NCBI GenBank assembly: GCA_014529385.2
Contig: CM043952.1
Span: 55,590,619-55,654,618 of the forward strand
DNA: 64,000 nt
Reading direction: 5' to 3'
From: Adiantum capillus-veneris
Taxonomy: Eukaryota > Streptophyta > Polypodiopsida > Polypodiales > Pteridaceae
Every line of letters begins with the position of its first letter. The first letter of the stretch is position 1. Under the pieces are notes generated by a model. That model was not told the DNA's origin. It saw only the letters and a program-made list of their open reading frames with translations, and made no database searches. Both the position numbers and the translations under genes were made by a program. Positions 46,105 to 54,314 of this stretch are shown here, piece by piece.

Positions 46105-46960
46105 CTCACAGAAGTTGAAGAGGCGGTCCTCAAAGAGCTTCTCAAGGAATTCAAGGACGTATTCGCTTGGACATACCATGATATGAAAGGTGTTCCGCCT
46201 TCTGTGGTCCAACATACAATCCCTATGATTAGCACTGCGAAGCCCGTACAACAAAGACCCTACCCGATGAATCCTAAGTACGCAAAGATCATTCAAGAAG
46301 AACTAGAAAAGCTTATCAAATGTGGGTTCATATATCCTATTGAACACTCTGAATGGGTGTCGCCAATAGTTATCGTGCCAAAAAAGAATGGGAAACTCAG
46401 GGTGTGCGTGGACCTCAAAAAAGTTAATGCAGCTACTAGAAGAGACCATTACCCCCTACCATATTCCGAACATGTACTCGAAAGAGTTGCAGGCAAGGAA
46501 GCTTATAGCTTTCTAGATGGGTACTCGGCTACAACCAAATCACGATAGCGCTAGAGGACCAAGCTAAAACTGCCTTCATCACAGAATTTGGCGTGTTTGC
46601 ATTTCGTGTGATGGCTTTTGGCTTAACAAATGCCCCTGCTACATTCCAACGATTAATAAACACTGCTTTTAAAGAATATTTGAGAGAGTTTTGTGAAGCT
46701 TTCTTAGACGACCTTTGTGTTTACTCTTCTTGGAAAGAACATCTATCATGTTTGCGGAAGGTGTTTGAAAAATGTAGGTTATATCGTATCTCATTGAACC
46801 CGTTCAAATGCCAATTTTGGGTCAAGCATGGAGTTATTTTAGGGCATATAGTATCCAAGAATGGTATCTCAACCGATGAGAGCAAAATTAAAGTGATTCT
46901 AGAGTTACCACCACCAACCAATTACAAGGGAGTTCAAAGGTTCATGGGACACGTGGGTTA
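46105..46960 (+). other. Reverse transcriptase region
   Basis: Has the RT order: E-L-E-K-L-I-K-C-G-F-I, W-V-S-P-I-V-I-V-P-K-K-N-G, V-C-V-D-L-K-K-V-N-A, then [13 protein letters not shown] and the active-site block F-L-D-D-L-C-V-Y. Then comes L-G-H-I-V-S-K-N-G-I, and F-M-G-H-V-G-Y-Y-R-R-F-I leads into the connection. It would copy genomic RNA to DNA. Confidence 0.9.
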
Positions 46961-47089
46961 TTATCGACGGTTTATTTTATTTTTCGCTGAGATAGCACGT
47001 CCTTTGTACAAGCTTCTCATTGAATTTAAATGGACTGAAGAGTGTGACCAGGCCTATGAACAATTGAAGAAAACACTAGCAAGTGCTCC

Positions 47090-47500
47090 GATTTTAAGGA
47101 CACCTAACTGGGATGTCATTTTCCATGTGCATATTGATGCATCAAACTTTGCTATTGGGTGTGTTCTCACTCAACCAGGAGAACATAAATTGGACTATCC
47201 CATTAGCTTTGCAAGCCGTCAATTGAACGATGCTGAAAGGAACTACACCACTACAGAGCGAGAAGGTTTGGCAATGGTTTATGCAGTAAAGAAATTTCGC
47301 TACTACCTTCTGGCAAACAAGTTTGTATTTTATGTGGATCATCAAGCGTTGCTGTATCTGGTAAACAAGCCATGCTCCACAGGAAGAATCACACGATGGT
47401 TGTTAATTCTTCTTGAGTTTGATTTCACGATTGTAGTGAGACCCGGTAAAAGGCACGTCATGGATGATCATTTGTCTCGCATACCCAATGGTGAAGCCCC
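47090..47500 (+). other. RNase H region
   Basis: Contains H-I-D-A-S-N-F-A-I-G-C-V-L-T-Q, A-E-R-N-Y-T-T-T-E-R-E-G-L-A-M-V-Y-A and V-D-H-Q-A-L-L-Y-L-V-N, then H-V-M-D-D-H-L-S-R. The D, E and D metal ligands are visible. It would remove RNA from the RNA-DNA hybrid. Confidence 0.9.
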
Positions 47501-47689
47501 TACAGGAGTTGATGATGAATTACCCGATACTTCCCTATTCATAGTTGAGACTATGCCTGAATGGAGTGAGAACATTGTTAACTTTTTAGTTAATGGTTTT
47601 CCACCCAAGGAACTTCGTAAGGATATCGCTCGAAGGCTAGTAAAAGAATGTGAACCCTATTGTTTGATTGCCGGAACCCTGTATAGATT

Positions 47690-48800
47690 AGGCAAGGACG
47701 ATATTCTTAGGCGTTGTGCCCACGAGGATGAATATTTGTATATCTTGCAAGAAGCACATATGGGCATAGCAAGAGGACATTTTTCAGGGGACCTGACTGC
47801 TAGAAAGGTGCTGCAATCAGGCTATTGGTGGCCAACTTTATTTAAGGATGCATCACTTTTTACAAAAGGGTGTGATGAGTGCCAACGTTACAAGACCACA
47901 CAGCGCAAGGACAGAATGCCCTTACATCCTATTAAAGTAACCCAACCATTTGAAAAATGGGGCTTAGACTTTGTAGGTCCAATTAGTCCCGCAGCTCGCA
48001 ACACTCAATCTCGATATATTCTAGTTGCTACGGACTATGTAACAAAGTGGGCTGAAGCTAAGGCTTCACAAAAAGCTGACGCGAGGACAACAGCTAAGTT
48101 TCTTTTTGAGAACATTATCACAAGATTTGGTTGCCCTTTTGAAATTGTTAGTGATAATGGTACCCATTTTATAAATGAGGTAATAAGAGAGCTTACCACG
48201 ACCTTTATGATATCCCACCATAAGTCTACACCTTATTACCCGCAAGCTAATGGACAAGCCGAGAGCACCAACAAGACTCTAATCTCTATTTTAACCAAGA
48301 CGGTAGAAGCTCATCGCACTGATTGGGATTTGAAGTTGACATCTGCTCTATGGGCTTATCGTACTGCTTATAAAGTGGCTATTAATTGTACGCCATTCAA
48401 AATGGTATACGGCCAAGAAGCGGTTATGCCTTGGGAGTTTGTCATTCCTAGTCTTAGGGTAGCTTCGCAAGAAGGATGGAATGGTAACCCCTTAACCGAG
48501 CGTTTGTTTATCTTAGAAAAACTAGACGAAGAGAGACAGTTGGCTGTGCAAAATGCTCTTGTGGAAAAGGATAGGAGAAAGAAGTGGTTTGATCGCCATG
48601 TGAAGGACAAGGATATCAAAGTTGGTGATAAAGTCCTTATGTATGGAGTACGTAAAGAGAAGAAAAAGTTGAAATATGCTGGTAAAGGACCATATAGAGT
48701 ATGTGAAATTACCCCACAAGGTACCCTTCGTGTGGAAACTCTTGATGGAGTTGAAACCATTGGATTCCTCAATGGGAGTAAATTCAAAAGATATTATGAT
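47690..48800 (+). other. Integrase region
   Basis: An H-x-H-C-C-type zinc region (H-M-G-I-A-R-G-H-F to K-G-C-D-E-C, 47755-47885) is followed by the catalytic core with D in W-G-L-D-F-V-G-P-I (near 47970), D in V-S-D-N-G-T-H-F (near 48153) and E in G-Q-A-E-S-T-N (near 48262). After the core come K-V-G-D-K-V-L and a G-P-Y-R-V tail (48620-48700). No chromodomain is present. Confidence 0.9.
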
Positions 48801-48959
48801 CCTTTAAGCCAAGAAGAACTACGGGCCATTCATCAAAAGAAGGCCGCCAAAGCACAAACCGAGTTAAACAAGATACAAGCTCAAGCTGAGGCTAAGGAGC
48901 GACAACAATGTATAAGACAAAAACGAGAGGCTAACCTTGGGGTCACAAATGCATTCCAC

Positions 48960-49330
48960 GTGGAAATCGAAGAGGATGGGTTGGACTCTGACACACCTCT
49001 ACGATACCCCATTGAGTTAAATAGTGCCTATGGAAAAGTGCTATATAACGCCTTATTGGACACGGGTGCTAAATACAATCTGCTATCCTATGGGGTGTGG
49101 TGTCAGTTAGGGAAGCCACCTCTATCTGAGAGTATTATCCAAGTCAAGGGTGTCAACAAGAAAAAAACTACGGTTTTTGGAATCTGGCACACTTCTGTCA
49201 GTTATGACAATGGGGTGGTAGCTCAAGACTTTTTGGTCATGCCTACTGGAACTATTGAGGGTAATATAAACCTAGGCCGCACGTGGATGATAGCCACCAA
49301 ATGCACTATTGATTGGGGGACAAGGGGTGT
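48960..49330 (+). other. Second protease-like domain, after integrase
   Basis: Following a K/E/Q-rich helical stretch, the text reads A-L-L-D-T-G-A-K-Y-N-L-L-S, W-C-Q-L-G-K-P-P-L, V-A-Q-D-F-L-V-M-P and then N-L-G-R-T-W-M. This is the full retropepsin-like order: D-T-G loop, L-G-x-P, x-D-F-x-V, L-G-R. It lies in the same frame as integrase. It differs in sequence from the domain at 44285-45000, so it is a second, diverged copy or an acquired paralogue. In most Ty3/gypsy elements a single protease lies before RT. Confidence 0.75.
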
Positions 49331-50172
49331 TACAACGCAAACCAACTCTTAGCCCTACCACTCAAGCCATAGTCCCTGAGATATTGCCCAAGGAAATAAA
49401 ACCCAAGACATTGCATGTCCAGGAGGTTGAACCATACGTCCCCATAGCCCAACTCTCTAGAGCTTCAACTGATGTAGTTGAAAGAAAGCTTGAGACACAC
49501 AAGAACCATCCTAATATAACAGAGAAAACATACAAGTGGGTCCCTAAAACCTCTGTAGTGAGCATGGTTGATGCAAAAAAATGGAAACCTAGTAAGAACC
49601 GTACCACTCACTCCAAGAAATGTAAAGAAACGCTGCGTTGGATTCCTAAACGACTATTGGAAGCCCAAGGCTACTATCAAGGAAATGATCAAATCTGGGT
49701 GCCAAAACGTAGATTTTACTCTTACCTATCACCTGACCCAAGTGAGCCCAATCCCGTATCTCCAAAACGAATCAATGATCGTGCAAAGAAAAAGATCACA
49801 GAATGCTATACACCCGCTCCCGAGCTAGTTTGGGTACCAAAGAAAGAACGATTTGTTCCACCTAGCTCAGGAGCAGGGAAATCAAATGAAGCTTCTTGCT
49901 CTTCATGTAGTTCCTATACGCAAATAGAAGCTTCGACACAACCTCCACCTACCACTGTACATATCCATCCAAGCACGAAAGAGTTTGCACCTTCCGGGGT
50001 AAGTTCACCACCTACAACAACGTTGCAAATAAAATCATGGGAGAGTACCTTACCACCCTTGCAACTTGACGAGGCACCTAGGGTAATAGAAAACTACTGG
50101 CAAAAATCCTCACCTATTACCAACTGGAACAATTGGTTTCAAAGGGTGACAAGCTCATTTCAAACGGTATGA
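49309..50172 (+). CDS. W-x-P-K repeat ORF after integrase (287 codons)
   Basis: It overlaps the end of the preceding frame, so the true start is uncertain. The predicted product is basic and proline/serine-rich, with W-(V/I)-P-K motifs near 49531-49549, 49632-49650, 49690-49710 and 49825-49845, one of them followed by A-Q-G-Y-Y. The C-terminal third is S/T/P-rich. I see no signal peptide or membrane segment, so an envelope-type protein is not supported even though the position is that of Athila env-like ORFs. The same motifs persist in the old fossil at 220-910. Function unknown. Confidence 0.65.
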   Translation: MIGGQGVLQRKPTLSPTTQAIVPEILPKEIKPKTLHVQEVEPYVPIAQLSRASTDVVERKLETHKNHPNITEKTYKWVPKTSVVSMVDAKKWKPSKNRTTHSKKCKETLRWIPKRLLEAQGYYQGNDQIWVPKRRFYSYLSPDPSEPNPVSPKRINDRAKKKITECYTPAPELVWVPKKERFVPPSSGAGKSNEASCSSCSSYTQIEASTQPPPTTVHIHPSTKEFAPSGVSSPPTTTLQIKSWESTLPPLQLDEAPRVIENYWQKSSPITNWNNWFQRVTSSFQTV

Positions 50173-50179
50173 TCTACCC

Positions 50180-50193
50180 AAGGAAGGGGGGAG
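50180..50193 (+). promoter_or_regulatory. Internal polypurine tract
   Basis: aaggaaggggggag followed directly by tgttt. It is nearly identical to the terminal tract at 52226-52238 (aggaaggggggca followed by tgtta), but 2 kb upstream and just after the ORF at 49309-50172. It could prime internal plus-strand synthesis or mark a former LTR boundary. Confidence 0.7.
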
Positions 50194-50271
50194 TGTTTGC
50201 TGACAGTCATCATTCATTTGTTTCCCTCTCAACCTTTTTCCCTGACCTCTCAATCTCCGATCTTAGGGAAT

Positions 50272-50282
50272 GTATATATATA
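50272..50282 (+). promoter_or_regulatory. TATA-like box before the small acidic ORF
   Basis: tatatatatag-type sequence (gtatatatatagcc), about 165 bases upstream of the ATG at 50446. It suggests a separate internal transcript, but TATA-like text is common in AT-rich DNA. Confidence 0.4.
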
Positions 50283-50445
50283 GCCTTATACTCACAAAAA
50301 AACAAAAATAGTAAAGAGCAAGAGCGCCTAGCAATGAGAGAGCACCCTATCAGATCTTACATATAAGTCCAAATTCACCGTGTCAATTCAAGCAACACAC
50401 AAAAACAACTCTTATGTTTTAAAGGCCTAACCAAATCTATCTGTC

Positions 50446-50877
50446 TTGTCAGAAATGGCTACTTCACCAGAGGCATGCACTTCTATTTTTGATGAAAGGT
50501 ACCCCTTGTCTTTTCAACAAGTGTTCTACGTATGCTACCCTATACTTTCTTGCGAATGGGATTTGATAGAGAGCCTTGCATGTGAGAGAAATTTTGAGGA
50601 GTTAGAATGGCTGATACGTCTATGGCTAACTAGTGATCCCTACCCAGTAGCGAATGTGTCTCCAATGGCACATGCTTATTCTTTTGCACAAGATGAGTAT
50701 CCACGCATCACGAGGTTCTTGATTAGCATGCTTGCACAAGAGGATGATGAAGAGGAACTAATAGAGACCGAGGAAGACTATGGCCTCACGGACAACGATT
50801 TTATTTATCTAGATGATGAGGATAGAGGCCTAGCCTTAGGGTGGCCACCCGGTTTATATAATATCCTCTTTCCTTGA
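50446..50877 (+). CDS. Small acidic ORF of the Tat/Athila-like element (143 codons)
   Basis: Open and clearly acidic, with E-E-D-Y-G-L-T-D-N-D-F-I-Y-L-D-D-E-D-R near its C-terminus and a tryptophan/leucine-rich middle (L-E-W-L-I-R-L-W-L). No signal peptide or membrane span. I recognise no family. It lies between the two polypurine tracts, in the part not explained by the gag-pol plan, with a TATA-like box upstream. It may be a captured host sequence or a lineage-specific accessory gene. Confidence 0.5.
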   Translation: MSEMATSPEACTSIFDERYPLSFQQVFYVCYPILSCEWDLIESLACERNFEELEWLIRLWLTSDPYPVANVSPMAHAYSFAQDEYPRITRFLISMLAQEDDEEELIETEEDYGLTDNDFIYLDDEDRGLALGWPPGLYNILFP

Positions 50878-52225
50878 TTCTAAAAGGGGTAACAGATAGG
50901 TAGGTTAGGGGTCTAGATTGTGTTTTGAGTTTGTTTTTTAGGAGTTTTAATTTTTCCCACTGATGTGCCTCCTGGAGGTATTCCTTTTGTTTCCTAGTGT
51001 GTACAGGAGCGTGTTGCTATTGATAGGGTTTGGACCTTCATGGAACCTTTCTCTCGTTCACACTTCAAATCAAGTGCGACCATCAACACAAACAGGTGTT
51101 TCTTGTCCATTAGCATTGCCCTTATTTTTTTGCATCCATGTTTGTCTGCTTTGATTGTGATTGGTAGCATAATATTCAACGCATTTGCTTAGTATCAAAC
51201 ATTTAATTCAATGTAATGTTTTTTCATAATCACTTGTTTAGGTGTAAAAATCAAGCAGTCAGACTAAGCTAGTTTGACCAAGCTAGGTATTAGAAATCTT
51301 CTCTTAATACCATGGGGAATGCCTTCCTAATAAACAATGGTTACTTAGGTTCTTAATCCGATTTAGGCAGCATTGTATGAAATGTACTAGGGCTTTCTAG
51401 TGGGCTTAACCCTAGTGACCTTTAGCTTAAGTATTATAAAGGGAGTTTACTAATGTGATGAGCCTGGGGAGGGTAACAGTGTTATATGACCCCCCAAAGT
51501 TACAAATTTAAATGATGAAAATGAACAAACAAAAAATCAAAGTGCCACAATGTAAAATTTTAAGCTGGAAAAGAAATCTCGGCTTGATTTGGTACTTCAC
51601 TCACATGTATTGCCTATGGTACTAGAGCCCTAGAGGTTCCCAGCGTGGGCGCTTTTCCTTGAAAAGCAAAAAACCCAAGGCATACAAAATAAGCACCCAC
51701 TTCAAAATTGAATCAATGTGAAAAGACTTTGAGGGGTCAAAGAAAAAGTAATCAGTCAGGCGATGATTTCATGAGAAATTCCTTTTATGGTAGCTTAACT
51801 ACAAGGTTTTCTAGGTATAGCCTCTAGTCAGCCCTCGAACATGAATACTTGGCTCTCGCGATTAAACAACTTAATTGACCACAGAAAATTAAGAAGCTTA
51901 CCCATGGTATTAATATTCGATCTCTAGTGCTTTTCGACCGTCAAATTAGCGACCCCAGACTTGTTTAATTTTCTACCTTTACATCTGTTTATGCATTTGA
52001 TTACATTGCAATTTAATGGTCATTGCTACCAAATTGTTTGAAATTCTTTGACCAATCAATTTGTCTACCTAAAACTGCATATGCTTTTTAAGAGAATGCC
52101 ATTACTGTGCCAATGTTGTTTGATTTTGCAGTGACTGAAGATGGCTAAGGACATTCATCTCAAATGCTCTTCCACCTCGACGACCCAGCTTCAACTCAAT
52201 AGCTTCCGAGGACGGAATCTACATC
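50878..52225 (+). other. Non-coding 3' region of the element
   Basis: About 1.35 kb with no frame I would support. Contains cttatg- and tttgaccaagc-type AT-rich text but no repeat partner in the window. Confidence 0.5.
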
Positions 52226-52238
52226 AGGAAGGGGGGCA
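52226..52238 (+). promoter_or_regulatory. Terminal polypurine tract
   Basis: aggaaggggggca, immediately before the tg of the 3' LTR. This is the standard primer for plus-strand DNA synthesis. Confidence 0.85.
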
Positions 52239-52818
52239 TGTTAACCCTCACGGCTCACGGACACCCCATCACCTACGATGGACGCGTATTAGGTATTTGG
52301 TAGAGTCAGGTACCGGGCTTGTCGGTCCAATAGGGAAAGGTAGAGTGATCGCCGATGAGAGGCGCACTTTAACTTGGACATTCAAGGGATTAGTTGGATA
52401 AGCATGGGCGCCCAAGTGTGAATGGGGTGAGCTCCTATAAAAGCCAACTAAACCTAATTTTTACTCATTCTCTCATTTGTGCAATTGAAGAGTGCTCTTG
52501 CTCCATTTCCATCTTCTTCTTCTTCTTCACCTCCTTGTGTGTGTGTGTGTGAGAGACAGAGAGAGAGGGAGAGTGTGTGTGCGATCGAGCATTACGAAGG
52601 CACGGCGGCGGCGAGGCGGTTGAGCGCGGCACGACTGCAGCTTCTTCTTCATCGCGGCAAGGAATCCACCACGAAGGCGAGCGTAGAGCGGTGAGTGACA
52701 CACCCTTTTTTCTCTTGAGCTTGCTAGTTTAGGCTTGTTGTGTGCTTGGAGCCATTTGTGGCTCGCATACGGTGTATTGGCAAGTCCCTTGCTTCGACAG
52801 TGCGGCAAGGAGCGCACA
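52239..52818 (+). repeat. 3' LTR (580 bp)
   Basis: Matches 39311-39892 with about seven substitutions and a 2-bp difference in the GA tract. TATA box at 52436-52443. Ends ggagcgcaca, followed by the target duplication gttgt (52819-52823). Confidence 0.95.
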
Positions 52819-52823
52819 GTTGT

Positions 52824-54227
52824 CCAAGCTCAAAAATTTCAAAGAGGGAGGAAAGAACCTATCTTTCCTTACCTATGATGGCACCTTTGGTGCTACAGAC
52901 AAAGTCTTGGCCTTTATCCAATAATTTGATGTGGCGTTTGGAGATGAGGGATTCATAGAGTCCTCTAAGCTACACCATGTAGTTATGCACTTTCAAAAGT
53001 CCGTCAGGCAATGTTGGTCTAGCCTACAAGCAAACGGCAAAGCTCCACAAACATGGAAATCTTTAAGAGCTTCCATCATGCAGAAGTTTTTGGCTAGCGA
53101 TGCCAAAGGCACAGATACTCACCGAATAGTGAAGCTTGAAGCTCTCTTTCTATGAATCTATTCACAAATATATAGAAAAGTTTTGGGATTTACATCTTAA
53201 AGCCACTATCTACAAAAAGATAGATTTAAGAGAGCAAAAACAACAATTTTGTGCGGGTTTATCTGAGGATATGGCGCACTATGCTAGCTCCCAAAGGCCT
53301 CACACCATACCATGGTGGCTTCAAGAATTAACTCCCAACAAGGTCCTAAGAGAAATCTTAAGCCCATGGAAAGCAAGGATTGTAGTGAACCTAAGGGGAA
53401 GGACAACGTCCAAAAGTCTCCCAAAGGCAACTCCAACGACAACAAACCAAGGAGAAGGGAGTTTATAAAGGCATAAATAAACTCTCTCCTGAAGAGCTAG
53501 AGCGTTATCAAAAAGATAACCGTTGTTACAAGTGTGGGGAGTGAGGGCACACATATTGTGCTTGCCCCCAAAAGAATATATGTAATGATTCTCCTAGAGC
53601 TTATCTAGTCAAAATTCAAGAAGAGGATGCTCATCACAAAGGATCTCCTCTATGTTATGCTAGGGGAAAGGTAAGAGAACATGATGATTTCATTCTCTTC
53701 AACCCTGTTTCTACTCACACTTTCATATCCATGGAGTTGGCCACCAAGCTAGGCATCCAAGCCTATGAGATGGTAGATGTCCTACCTGCCGATGGTGCTT
53801 TCAAGGAAGAAGAAGTCTCAATCAATCTCTTAATTGGGAAATTGTGGCTCCATGTCCAAAGCTATGTGGACAAAGAGGATTTCTTCATCTCTCCTCTCAA
53901 GCATGAGGATGTAATCCTAGGGGCACCATGGTTTGATCGCATGGCTGCCAATGTTAAATTCACTGAAAGACAAACCTACTTTAAGTACAAGGAAAAGGAT
54001 ATGTACATAAACACTAAGGAGTTGGGTAGCACCATACCCATTGTACATAAGCAAGCTTTTGATAAGTCAATAAAGAGCTCTATTTCCGTGTACATGATTT
54101 TTGTTAAAGACTCTCAAAATGAACCTAATGTTTTAGCAAAAGAATATATAGGAAATCAAAAATTTTATGAACTTTAAGAGAGGGAAAATTACCAAGAAAA
54201 GAAGAAAGTGCAAAGAGATAAAAATTC

Positions 54228-54266
<39 letters not shown>

Positions 54267-54314
54267 AAAGCAAGGGATTAACACTAAACACATTTCACTA
54301 TATAAAGCTCATTT
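52824..54314 (+). other. Array module 3, right part
   Basis: Resumes with the F-K-E-G-G-K-N-L-S-F-L-T-Y-D-G-T-F-G capsid block (52842-52920). It continues through capsid core, zinc knuckle (about 53520-53570) and protease-like region (53731-54170), and ends in a junction with a 35-base G-run and the cactatataaagctcat phrase. It is the continuation of 38843-39310. Confidence 0.85.
54230..54264. repeat. Poly-G run, 35 bases, module 3 junction
   Basis: The longest of the three homologous G tracts (18, 28, 35). The exact length should be treated with care because homopolymers are error-prone. Confidence 0.85.

Larger units (their letters stand above)
39311..52818 (+). mobile_element. Tat/Athila-like Ty3/gypsy element, 13.5 kb, nearly complete and young
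   Basis: Has two LTRs of 582 and 580 bp, a tRNA-Asp-like primer site, gag, protease, RT, RNase H, integrase, a second protease-like domain, two further ORFs, a polypurine tract and a 5-bp target duplication. By eye the LTRs differ at about seven bases plus one short indel, about 1.2 per cent, so the insertion is recent for a genome of this kind. The primer site, the length, the lack of a chromodomain and the extra ORFs after integrase point to the Tat/Athila (OTA) side of plant gypsy elements. All parts are present. The gag-pol frame has about three interruptions, some of which may be read-through or splicing of the kind known in this clade. It sits inside module 3 of the older array. Confidence 0.9.

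Noticed and set aside
49309-50172. Envelope-like protein after integrase
   Set aside because: The position fits, but no signal peptide, membrane span or cysteine pattern is visible; the W-x-P-K repeats point elsewhere.
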